The notes: a model not told the origin generated them from the letters alone. A stretch of DNA of 7,345 bases from SZUA-1377 sp964622255 (GCA_964622255.1 CAZUPK010000078.1:1-7345), one strand, 5' to 3'; positions 1-6,096 are shown, counted from the stretch's first letter. Made by a program: numbers and translations.

Positions 1-19
1 AGGTTTTAAAAAATTATGA
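1..19 (+). CDS. possible 3' end of an upstream gene (partial)
   Basis: Reading from base 2 gives G-F-K-K-L and then a TGA stop at 17-19. The stop overlaps the ATG at 16-18 of the next small ORF in an ATGA arrangement, which is common between translationally coupled genes. Only five residues are visible, so no family can be named. In Campylobacterota the gene before grpE is often the heat-shock repressor gene hrcA, but nothing in these five residues shows that. The other two frames also close early (stops at 7-9 and 39-41), so the call rests only on the overlap pattern. Confidence 0.3.
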
Positions 20-156
20 TAACAAAACTAACAGATATTGAAAAAGATGGTTTAGAAGAGGTTTTTTCCATATTAAATATGGATTTTGAAAAAAAAACTA
101 CTATTTTTTCTAAAGTGGTAACTTTTTTCAAAAACTTTATAAATAACATCCTTTAA
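16..156 (+). CDS. small ORF, 46-residue protein of unknown function
   Basis: The ORF runs from ATG at 16 to TAA at 154-156 and starts MITKLTDIEKDGLEEVFSIL. I do not recognise the family. The N-terminal half is acidic and polar. The C-terminal half (about residues 33-46, KVVTFFKNFINNIL) reads as a basic amphipathic or weakly hydrophobic helix with no clear transmembrane segment or signal peptide. There is no good Shine-Dalgarno sequence; AGG at 1-3 is too far away. The ATG overlaps a possible upstream stop (ATGA at 16-19), so expression by translational coupling is plausible. It lies 230 bases before grpE, with a separate strong promoter between, so it probably belongs to the upstream transcript. 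It could also be a chance ORF or the tail of a frameshifted gene. Confidence 0.4.
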   Translation: MITKLTDIEKDGLEEVFSILNMDFEKKTTIFSKVVTFFKNFINNIL

Positions 157-285
157 CTCTAAAAGCCTAAGTTTACTATCTATATTTAAGTGTAAAATCC
201 CTAAAAATTTTTTTTTAAAATGCTTTTTTTCTTAGAGATAACTCTTTTGTTAAAGTTGAGTATATAAGGCTAAAGAAGTTTATTT

Positions 286-333
286 TAAAAAAATCAATTT
301 TTCCTTGACAAATAGAGACTAAAGTTGTATAAT
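286..333 (+). promoter_or_regulatory. consensus sigma-70 promoter of grpE-dnaK with UP-like element
   Basis: TTGACA at 305-310 and TATAAT at 328-333 both match the vegetative sigma consensus in all six bases and are separated by the optimal 17 bases. Directly upstream, 286-302 is a pure A/T block except for one C (T, seven A, TCAA, five T). With transcription starting near A340, this block spans about -54 to -38, where the RNA polymerase alpha subunit contacts UP elements. Promoters in this phylum usually have a good -10 but a poor or absent -35, so this one looks unusually strong. I see no CIRCE or HAIR heat-shock operator around it. The start site is inferred from spacing only. Confidence 0.85.
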
Positions 334-341
334 TACCCCAC

Positions 342-365
342 TGGCAAATAGAATATTGTTTGCTA
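342..365 (+). promoter_or_regulatory. inverted repeat / 5' leader hairpin of grpE mRNA
   Basis: TGGCAAA at 342-348 faces TTTGCTA at 359-365. As RNA, the stem can extend inward to ten pairs (342-351 with 356-365, including three G-U pairs) closing on an AAUA tetraloop. The predicted transcript start is about A340, so the hairpin would occupy roughly +3 to +26 and leave almost no single-stranded 5' end. Such a terminal stem can protect an mRNA from 5'-dependent decay. The same dyad in DNA could instead be a repressor operator overlapping the start site. It does not match CIRCE (TTAGCACTC-N9-GAGTGCTAA). Confidence 0.55.
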
Positions 366-386
366 ATATGTTCACAAGGAGTGGAG

Positions 387-968
387 ATGAGTAAAAAAGA
401 TGAAGAAAAGCTTGAAGAAAAAGATGACCTCTCTTTAGAAGAGGAGATATCTGTTCAAGAGGATGACAAAGAACAAGATATACAAGAGGGTGGTGAGGAA
501 GATAAAAACTCTGCAGATTGTCAAGAGTTAGAGACAAAAGTTAAAGAGCTTGAAGAGTTAAGGCTTAGGGATTTAGCTGATTATGAAAATCTTAAAAAGA
601 GAATGGAAAAAGAAAAATCTCAATCAGTAGCTTATGCTCACGAAAGCTTTGCAAGAGATCTTTTAAGTGTTATAGATTCTCTTGATAGTGCGGCATCTTT
701 AGAGGTTGATGAAGAAAATCTAAATGAAAGTTTAGAAAAGATAAGAGAAGGTATCAACCTAACTATAGAGCAATTTAAAAAGGTTTTTGAAAAAAATGGT
801 ATAGAGTTAGTGGATGTGGAAAATGGATTTGATCCGAATTTCCACGAAGCTATTATGCAAGTCGATAGCGATGAACATAAAAAAGGAGAGATTGTTAGAG
901 TATTCCAAAAAGGATACAAGATAAGAGATAGGATATTAAGACCAGCAATGGTTTCTATTTGTAAATAA
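387..968 (+). CDS. grpE: nucleotide exchange factor GrpE
   Basis: A cytoplasmic co-chaperone, acting as a dimer, that releases ADP from DnaK so the Hsp70 cycle can turn over. The 193 residues have the family layout: an acidic, disordered N terminus (about 1-45, many Glu/Asp), a long coiled-coil helix (about 46-90, with RDLADYENLKKRMEKE at 61-76), a short helical part, and the C-terminal beta domain that contacts DnaK. Family signatures are FDPNFHEAI (148-156) and GYKIRDRILRPAMVSI (176-191). The ATG at 387 is chosen because AAGGAG lies at 376-381, five bases upstream. An in-frame TTG at 360 would add nine residues and overlap the leader hairpin, so it is rejected. dnaK starts 21 bases after the stop, in the same transcript. 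Length is typical. Confidence 0.97.
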   Translation: MSKKDEEKLEEKDDLSLEEEISVQEDDKEQDIQEGGEEDKNSADCQELETKVKELEELRLRDLADYENLKKRMEKEKSQSVAYAHESFARDLLSVIDSLDSAASLEVDEENLNESLEKIREGINLTIEQFKKVFEKNGIELVDVENGFDPNFHEAIMQVDSDEHKKGEIVRVFQKGYKIRDRILRPAMVSICK

Positions 969-989
969 AATAAATAAAAGGAGAGAGTT

Positions 990-2873
990 ATGAGTAAAGT
1001 TATAGGTATAGATTTAGGAACAACAAACTCTTGTATAGCAGTATATGAAAGAGGAGAGAGTAAAGTAGTAACAAATAAAGAGGGTAAAAATACGACTCCG
1101 TCGGTAGTAGCTTTTACTGATAAAGGAGAGGTTTTAGTAGGTGATCCTGCAAAAAGACAGATGGTAACAAATCCGGAAAAAACTATTTACTCTATAAAAA
1201 GAATTATGGGATTGATGTGCAATGAAGATAAAGCAGATGAGGCTAAAAAAAGACTTCCTTACCATGTGGTAGATAGGAATGGAGCTTGTGCTATCGAAGT
1301 TGATGGAAAAACTTATACACCTCAAGAAATAAGTGCAAAAGTTTTAATGAAACTAAAAGAAGATGCAGAAGCTTTCCTTGGTGAGAGTGTAACTGATGCT
1401 GTTATTACAGTTCCGGCATATTTTAACGATAGCCAAAGAAAAGCGACTCAAGAAGCAGGAGTTATAGCAGGGCTTAATGTTTTAAGAATTATCAACGAGC
1501 CAACTTCAGCAGCACTTGCATATGGACTTGATAAAAGTGAGTCTGAAAATATAGTTGTTTATGATCTTGGTGGTGGAACATTTGATGTTACCGTTTTGGA
1601 AACCGGAGACAATGTAGTAGAAGTTTTGGCAACAGGTGGAAATGCTTTCTTAGGTGGTGATGATTTTGATAATAGACTTATAGACTGGTTGGTGGGAGAG
1701 TTTAAAAGTGATAATGGTATAGATCTTAAAAGTGATGTTATGGCTCTTCAAAGACTTAAAGAGGCTGCAGAAGCGGCTAAAAAAGAACTTTCAGCCGCAA
1801 CAGAGACTGAGATAAATCTACCTTTTATCACAGCTGATGCAACAGGACCAAAACACTTAGTTAAAAAAATAACTAGGGCTAAATTTGAGTCTTTGATAGA
1901 GGATTTGGTAGGTGAAACAATAACCAAGATAGAAGAAGTTATAGGTGAAAGTGGCATCAGTAAAAATGAAATAAAAGAAATCGTTATGGTTGGTGGTAGC
2001 ACAAGGGTTCCACTAGTTCAAGAAAAAGTTAAAGCTTTCTTTAACAAAGAGTTAAATAAGTCTGTAAACCCTGATGAAGTTGTTGCTATTGGTGCAGCAA
2101 TTCAAGGAGCTGTTATAAAAGGCGATGTTAAAGATGTTCTTTTACTAGATGTTACACCGCTAAGCCTTGGTATAGAGACTCTTGGTGGAGTTACAACTAA
2201 GATTATAGAAAAAGGAACTACTATCCCTGTTAAGAAGACTCAAACTTTCTCAACAGCTGAGGATAACCAACCGGCAGTTACCATCCATGTGGTGCAAGGT
2301 GAAAGAGAGTTTGCTAGAGATAACAAATCTTTAGGACAATTTAATCTCGAGGGAATACCACCGGCACCAAGGGGAGTGCCACAAATAGAGGTTACTTTTG
2401 ATATAGATGCAAATGGTATTTTAACAGTTTCTGCTCAAGATAAAGCTAGTGGTAAACAACAAGAGATCAAAATCACAGGTTCAAGTGGACTAAGTGAAGA
2501 AGAAATACAAAAAATGGTAGCTGATGCAGAGGCTAACAAAGCTGAAGATAAAAAAAGAAAAGCACTAGTAGAAGCTAAAAACCAAGCTGATGCACTAGTT
2601 CACCAAACAGAAAAAACTCTAAAAGAGTTAGGTGATAAAGTAAGTGCTGATGATAAAGCAAATATCGAAAAAGCGGTTGGAGAACTAAAAGCTGTTTTGA
2701 AAGATGAAAATGCGACTAAAGAACAAATAGATGAAAAAGTTCAAGCTCTAACAGCAGTAAGCCACAAATTAGCTGAACAAGCTTATGCAAAAGAACAGAC
2801 TGGAAATGGGCAAGGAGCATCAGAATCAAAGAAAAAAGATGACGATGATGTTATAGATGCAGAAGTGGAGTAA
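990..2873 (+). CDS. dnaK: molecular chaperone DnaK (Hsp70)
   Basis: ATP-driven chaperone that binds exposed hydrophobic peptide segments and works with DnaJ and GrpE. The 627 residues cover the whole protein. The nucleotide-binding domain has phosphate-1 loop GIDLGTTNS (6-14), VPAYFNDSQRKAT (141-153), RIINEPTSAALAYG (166-179), phosphate-2 loop DLGGGTFDV (192-200) and the adenosine loop VMVGGSTRVP (332-341). The interdomain linker is DVLLLDVTPLSLG (382-394). The peptide-binding beta domain runs to about 500, followed by the helical lid. The C terminus is a polar tail with four Asp, then VIDAEVE, a shortened form of the conserved Hsp70 tail. AAGGAG at 978-983 lies six bases before the ATG. grpE is 21 bases upstream. 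The last three codons form one arm of the terminator hairpin. All key ATPase motifs are intact. Confidence 0.99.
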   Translation: MSKVIGIDLGTTNSCIAVYERGESKVVTNKEGKNTTPSVVAFTDKGEVLVGDPAKRQMVTNPEKTIYSIKRIMGLMCNEDKADEAKKRLPYHVVDRNGACAIEVDGKTYTPQEISAKVLMKLKEDAEAFLGESVTDAVITVPAYFNDSQRKATQEAGVIAGLNVLRIINEPTSAALAYGLDKSESENIVVYDLGGGTFDVTVLETGDNVVEVLATGGNAFLGGDDFDNRLIDWLVGEFKSDNGIDLKSDVMALQRLKEAAEAAKKELSAATETEINLPFITADATGPKHLVKKITRAKFESLIEDLVGETITKIEEVIGESGISKNEIKEIVMVGGSTRVPLVQEKVKAFFNKELNKSVNPDEVVAIGAAIQGAVIKGDVKDVLLLDVTPLSLGIETLGGVTTKIIEKGTTIPVKKTQTFSTAEDNQPAVTIHVVQGEREFARDNKSLGQFNLEGIPPAPRGVPQIEVTFDIDANGILTVSAQDKASGKQQEIKITGSSGLSEEEIQKMVADAEANKAEDKKRKALVEAKNQADALVHQTEKTLKELGDKVSADDKANIEKAVGELKAVLKDENATKEQIDEKVQALTAVSHKLAEQAYAKEQTGNGQGASESKKKDDDDVIDAEVE

Positions 2874-2890
2874 AACTCTACTTCTTGTTC
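2861..2890 (+). terminator. intrinsic terminator of grpE-dnaK overlapping the stop codon
   Basis: AGAAGTGGAG (2861-2870) can pair with CTCTACTTCT (2876-2885): ten pairs, one of them G-U, with a five-base loop TAAAA. A moderately T-rich run, TTGTTCTCAT, follows from about 2886. The left arm is the end of the dnaK coding sequence, and the TAA stop (2871-2873) sits in the loop. The U-tract is imperfect, so efficiency is uncertain. The hairpin lies in the convergent gap between dnaK and mqnE. On the minus strand it is not directly followed by a U-tract, so it is not an obvious terminator for mqnE. Confidence 0.65.
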
Positions 2891-2941
2891 TCATCAAAAT
2901 ACAATGCAGTCTAAAATCTATGGCATATAAACAAGCAAAAG

Positions 2942-3997
2942 TTAAAGTTCGTTATATAAACTATCTCTAAGGGTTGGGATAAATCCACTGTTTTTTATAA
3001 GTGTTATAAATTCTTCCTCTTTCATACCGTTTGCACTTTTTGCTCCAGCCGCAGAATTTATAGATTCTTTTTGTATAGTTCCGTCTAAATCATCAGCCCC
3101 AAACTCTTGAGCAACCAAAGCTAAATTTACGGTTGAAGTTACCCAATAAGCTTTTATATGTGGAAAGTTATCCAAAACAATACGACTTACCGCCATAGTT
3201 TTTAGTATCTCTGTAGAAGTTAAAAAGTTTTCTACCCTTAAATAGTTATTTTCTCTTTGATAAACTAAGGGAATAAAGGCATTAAACCCACCTGTTTCAT
3301 CCTGAAGCTCTCTTAGTCTTATCATATGGTCTATTCTATGAGATCTATTTTCTATATGCCCAAAAAGCATCGTTGCATTTGACTTTCTTCCCTTTTGATG
3401 CCAAAGTCTATGTATCTTTAGCCAGTCACTACTACTAACTTTTCCTTTACATATATACCTTCTTATCTCTTCATCAAATATCTCCGCCCCACCTCCTGGC
3501 ATAGAATCCACTCCGCTTTCTATCATCATATTTATTATCTCTTGATGCAAAAAACCATATTCAGTAGCCAAAAAGTTTATTTCTGCAGCGGTTAGTGCTT
3601 TAATATGAACATCAGGAAAATTCTTTTTTATAACTTTAAACATATCCATATACCAATCAAGTCCCACTTGATTATTATGAGCTGAAACTATATGAAGCTC
3701 TTTTGCTCCATTTTTTATAGCTTCACCAGCGATACTTAGTATCTTATCAAAAGTCATAGTATAAGGATTTGGATTTTTCCTATTTGCAGAAAATGCACAA
3801 AATTTGCATGTATCTTTACAGATATTAGTAGGGTTTATATGTCTGTTTATATTATAAAAAGTTTTTTTACCATAAAGAGCCTCTCTTTTTAGTGATGCTA
3901 ATTTTCCAAGAGTAAAGAGATCTAGTTCATAAAGCTTTAAAGCCTCTTTAGTATCAACTCTTTTACCATCTTGTATTTTCTTTATTAGCTCTTGCAT
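2942..3997 (-). CDS. mqnE: aminodeoxyfutalosine synthase MqnE (radical SAM)
   Basis: Radical SAM enzyme of the futalosine route to menaquinone. It joins the enolpyruvyl-benzoate product of MqnA to S-adenosylmethionine to give aminodeoxyfutalosine. The 351 residues include the MqnE-type lead-in FYNINRHINPTN (47-58), then the cluster motif C60-KDT-C64-KF-C67-AF that binds the 4Fe-4S centre. Later come ELHIVSAHN, SMPGGGAEIF, and near the C terminus GADDLDGTI and a final RDSLY. The NINRHINPTN lead-in and GADDLDGT favour MqnE over the related dehypoxanthine futalosine cyclase MqnC. The SD is GGGGGTG (4008-4002), just before the ATG, and lies inside a hairpin described separately. The gene is 34 bases after the second barrel-SPOR gene and may share its transcript, with no evident functional link. 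Menaquinone by this route is usual in Campylobacterota. Confidence 0.93.
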   Translation of the reverse strand: MQELIKKIQDGKRVDTKEALKLYELDLFTLGKLASLKREALYGKKTFYNINRHINPTNICKDTCKFCAFSANRKNPNPYTMTFDKILSIAGEAIKNGAKELHIVSAHNNQVGLDWYMDMFKVIKKNFPDVHIKALTAAEINFLATEYGFLHQEIINMMIESGVDSMPGGGAEIFDEEIRRYICKGKVSSSDWLKIHRLWHQKGRKSNATMLFGHIENRSHRIDHMIRLRELQDETGGFNAFIPLVYQRENNYLRVENFLTSTEILKTMAVSRIVLDNFPHIKAYWVTSTVNLALVAQEFGADDLDGTIQKESINSAAGAKSANGMKEEEFITLIKNSGFIPTLRDSLYNEL

Positions 3998-4023
3998 AAA
4001 ACACCCCCACCTTTTTGGAGGTG
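3998..4023 (-). promoter_or_regulatory. GC-rich hairpin sequestering the mqnE Shine-Dalgarno (or terminator/attenuator)
   Basis: On the minus strand CACCTCC (4023-4017) faces GGGGGTG (4008-4002): seven pairs, one G-U, around loop AAAAAGGT. TTTT and the mqnE ATG (3997) follow at once. The 3' arm is the mqnE Shine-Dalgarno sequence. The 5' arm is identical to the anti-Shine-Dalgarno core of 16S rRNA, so folding would compete directly with ribosome binding. A smaller alternative stem, CACCT with AGGTG (4012-4008), overlaps it. The element begins eight bases after the stop of the upstream gene and is followed by TTTTAT, so it may instead be a weak terminator or attenuator for the barrel-SPOR transcript. 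It stands out as GC-rich in an AT-rich region. Confidence 0.55.
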
Positions 4024-4031
4024 ATTGTATC

Positions 4032-5051
4032 TTATTTTCCTTTATAGATAAAAGCTTGTGGAACTATTCTTTTGATTTTAGACATAGCTTTTAAAGCCTC
4101 TCTTCTTGAATGGTATGGCCCAATTAATATTTTAGTTATATTTCCTCGGTGCCTTAAAATAATATGATTTCCATTATTAGCTAATCTTTTTAAAGCTTTC
4201 GTAGGTAGATATTTTGCATATGCACCAACTTGTATAAATACTCCAGTATTTCTTCTAATAACTCTTTCAACTTTGTTTTGAACTATCGGGGCCTGAACTA
4301 TCGGGGCTTGAACAACAGTTTGAACAGGAATAGGGAGCTGAGCATCTGGAGTATATACCTCTTGAGGTTTAACCTCTAATACAGGATTAATATTGTTAGG
4401 CACTTTAGTAGCACCAATCTCTACACTTTTACACTTGCTATCGTCAATAGATGGCTTTTGATTAACCATCTCCTGTTTTGTGCCAAAAACATTTGAAATA
4501 TTTAACTTTTTTTTGGGAATTATAACCTCTTCTACACTTTTATTTTCATTATTTACAGGTTCGTCATCTACTAAATACCCCATTCCAAATGTAGTATGAT
4601 AGTCAATATTTCTTGATGAAGTTTTCCAAAGAACTTTTGAACCAAGTAAAAAGTTGAAACTATCTGATACATTATATCTAAAATTTATTCCAAGAGATAA
4701 ATATGACTCAGAATCACTCTCATCAGCCTTTTGTTTTTCATAACCCACACCAAATGAAAGTGTTGGCACTACATAATACTCCTCTTCTCCGTCAGCTGAA
4801 AACTGTGTATAAAACCTTTTAATAGAAACAGGAGTATTACTATCTTTGGAACGAACATCACCAAAATCATCGTAACCTAAATCTATATGATAAACATTAT
4901 CAATATAAAAATCCCCTCTAACACCTATAGAGGTAGTTTTTTCTAGGCTTTCCTTGCTATCAAAACTATTTGTTCCTGCATTTAAACTTAATTCAGTCTT
5001 TGCAAATAGTGCTGTTGCAAATGCCAAAATAAGCAAAATTTCTCTTTTCAT
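4032..5051 (-). CDS. secreted OmpA-like beta-barrel protein with C-terminal SPOR domain (paralogue 1)
   Basis: Predicted envelope protein, 339 residues, exact role unknown. Residues 1-17 are a signal peptide with cleavage expected after ALFA (14-17). Residues 18 to about 162 alternate polar and hydrophobic short segments like an outer-membrane beta-barrel (SLGINFRYNV, FGVGYEKQ). A charged, Pro/Gln/Val-rich linker follows to about 265, including tandem QAPIV. The last 70 residues are a SPOR domain (GVFIQVGAYAK at 270-280, ILIGPYHSRREALKAM at 308-323), a fold that binds denuded septal peptidoglycan. The start at 5051 is chosen over the in-frame ATG at 5090 because it opens the signal peptide and has GGAGG (5064-5060) eight bases upstream. 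It follows a paralogue by 72 bases. Barrel assignment is from pattern only; SPOR is firmer. Confidence 0.82.
   Translation of the reverse strand: MKREILLILAFATALFAKTELSLNAGTNSFDSKESLEKTTSIGVRGDFYIDNVYHIDLGYDDFGDVRSKDSNTPVSIKRFYTQFSADGEEEYYVVPTLSFGVGYEKQKADESDSESYLSLGINFRYNVSDSFNFLLGSKVLWKTSSRNIDYHTTFGMGYLVDDEPVNNENKSVEEVIIPKKKLNISNVFGTKQEMVNQKPSIDDSKCKSVEIGATKVPNNINPVLEVKPQEVYTPDAQLPIPVQTVVQAPIVQAPIVQNKVERVIRRNTGVFIQVGAYAKYLPTKALKRLANNGNHIILRHRGNITKILIGPYHSRREALKAMSKIKRIVPQAFIYKGK
4279..4308 (-). repeat. 15-base tandem repeat in the linker of paralogue 1 (QAPIV x2)
   Basis: On the plus strand TGAACTATCGGGGCC (4279-4293) is followed directly by TGAACTATCGGGGCT (4294-4308), differing only in the last base, with a partial third copy TGAAC. 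The period is a multiple of three and the repeat encodes QAPIV-QAPIV in the flexible linker before the SPOR domain. Copy number could change by slippage without breaking the frame, altering only the linker length. Confidence 0.85.
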
Positions 5052-5105
5052 ACCGAAATCCTCCAATATATTTTGAAGTAAATCGACCAAAAAGAGAAAT
5101 TATTT

Positions 5106-5135
5106 AATTTTTTCTACAATTTTTTATAATTTTTT
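5106..5135. repeat. three phased AATTTTTT blocks between the two barrel-SPOR genes
   Basis: AATTTTTT occurs at 5106-5113, 5118-5125 and 5128-5135, at steps of 12 and 10 bases. That is close to one helical turn, so the DNA should be intrinsically curved. The last two copies overlap the final codons and stop of the upstream paralogue. On the minus strand they read AAAAAATT and precede the downstream gene by about 55-85 bases. They may help RNA polymerase at an internal promoter, but I see no convincing -10 element in the right place. Confidence 0.45.
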
Positions 5136-6029
5136 GTAAAAAGCATCTTTTTGAATTGTCTTAATCTTTTTATATATCTTAAAAATACTATTTTTAGCAT
5201 ATGGTCCAACAAGCACAACAGTAACAGTATCTTTTTTTATAGTTTTTATTTTAAATCCATTTGATTTCAATTTTTTTACTGTTTTAATAATATTTGATTT
5301 TTGAGAAAGTGCAGCAACCTGTATATAGTTTTCTTTTAAGGATACTGAAACCGCATTTAATCTAATACTTTTTTTATCCTTTAAAAAACACTTGCTTATC
5401 ATAACTCCATTATCAAAAACAATACTTTTATCACCCTTTTTATTAGCCACCATAGGTTTTATGGCTGGTTTAGCTATACAATTTTTCTCTTTATATTCTT
5501 CATATAACAAATCACTATTTATTTTACATTCATCACTTTTAAGTTTTACTCCTAAACCACAAGTTGCAATAACTTCATTATCTTTTGTATTATTTTTTTT
5601 AAGATACTTTACCTCTGTAATAAATCCAAGATTTTTAGTTAAATTAAATCTTATACCACCTCCTGCTTGATAAAATGGTTGAGACTTTATATTTAGATAT
5701 GTTCTATGCAATTTTTCATAACCTACACCTACAAGTAAATATGGAGAAACTTTATCTTCTAAAATAAAATCATAAAAAAGATTTACACTACCTCTTTCAA
5801 GATCTGTTCTGCCACCGTCAGCCATCTGGTTTGAGTCTGAACTTTCGATTCTTACATCTACAGCAAAACTATCATCCATATATGTTCTAATACCCAACCC
5901 AAACATAGTTTCATCATCTTTAAATTCTTTTGATGGTTTTGTAACCTGATTTCCTACCATAGAAGTTATAATGATTTTAGCATCCAATAAAGAGATAAAT
6001 AAAAATAAAGCAATTAAAACTTTTTTCAT
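5124..6029 (-). CDS. secreted OmpA-like beta-barrel protein with C-terminal SPOR domain (paralogue 2)
   Basis: Predicted envelope protein, 301 residues, role unknown. Residues 1-17 are a signal peptide (MKKVLIALFLFISLLDA, cleavage likely before K18). Residues 18 to about 165 look like an eight-strand OmpA-type barrel: FGLGIRTYMDDSFAVDVRIE, SVNLFYDFIL, SPYLLVGVGYEKL, YQAGGGIRFNLTKNLGFITE. A lysine-rich linker with several Cys (157, 168, 184, 214) leads to a divergent SPOR domain at about 233-299 (NYIQVAALSQK, VVLVGPYAKNS, ending DAFYKK). The motif GVGYEK falls at 101-106 in both this protein and its neighbour, and both end in similar SPOR tails, so they look like a tandem duplication. AAGAGG (6043-6038) precedes the ATG by eight bases. 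It is the first gene of the minus-strand cluster. The SPOR domain is unusually basic. Confidence 0.8.
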   Translation of the reverse strand: MKKVLIALFLFISLLDAKIIITSMVGNQVTKPSKEFKDDETMFGLGIRTYMDDSFAVDVRIESSDSNQMADGGRTDLERGSVNLFYDFILEDKVSPYLLVGVGYEKLHRTYLNIKSQPFYQAGGGIRFNLTKNLGFITEVKYLKKNNTKDNEVIATCGLGVKLKSDECKINSDLLYEEYKEKNCIAKPAIKPMVANKKGDKSIVFDNGVMISKCFLKDKKSIRLNAVSVSLKENYIQVAALSQKSNIIKTVKKLKSNGFKIKTIKKDTVTVVLVGPYAKNSIFKIYKKIKTIQKDAFYKKL

Positions 6030-6061
6030 CCAAATAACCTCTTACCATTAAAGTAACCAAG

Positions 6062-6086
6062 AGTATATAAAAGTTTTAGTTACTAA
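6062..6086 (-). promoter_or_regulatory. candidate promoter and palindrome upstream of the barrel-SPOR genes
   Basis: On the minus strand TATACT (6067-6062) matches the -10 consensus in five of six bases and would give a leader of about 25 bases before the ATG at 6029. No good -35 lies at 16-18 bases. An 11-base perfect palindrome, TTAGTTACTAA, sits at 6076-6086, just upstream of the -10. Its half GTTACT (6079-6084) also forms an inverted repeat with AGTAAC (6052-6057) on the other side of the -10. This layout is what a repressor or activator site would show, but I cannot name a regulator. Confidence 0.35.
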
Positions 6087-6096
6087 GCTGTTAAGT

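Noticed and set aside
201..230. Runs of nine T (208-216) and seven T (224-230) as a terminator for the small ORF
   Set aside because: No GC-containing stem precedes either run; only A/T self-pairing is possible.
232..274. Possible CIRCE-like element: TTAG...ACTC and GAGT...GCTAA in the region before grpE
   Set aside because: CIRCE needs TTAGCACTC-N9-GAGTGCTAA. Here the ACTC and GAGT parts are 13 bases apart and extra bases split each arm, so the dyad does not extend.
360..386. TTG start at 360 giving grpE nine extra residues
   Set aside because: It has no ribosome site, lies in the leader hairpin, and the ATG at 387 has AAGGAG at ideal spacing.
1134..1325. Antisense ORFs inside grpE, dnaK, the barrel-SPOR gene and glnD (for example 638-919, 1134-1325, 1748-2002, 5392-5670, 7003-7194)
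   Set aside because: They mirror strongly conserved or clearly coding sequence on the other strand, have no family resemblance, and lack ribosome sites.
2942..3997. Radical SAM gene as MqnC or a cofactor F420 (CofH-type) enzyme
   Set aside because: The NINRHINPTN lead-in before the cysteine motif and the GADDLDGT segment fit MqnE better, and no F420 genes are nearby.
5052..5090. ATG at 5090 (minus) extending barrel-SPOR paralogue 1 by 13 residues
   Set aside because: The extension is acidic and would sit in front of a good signal peptide. The ATG at 5051 has GGAGG eight bases upstream.
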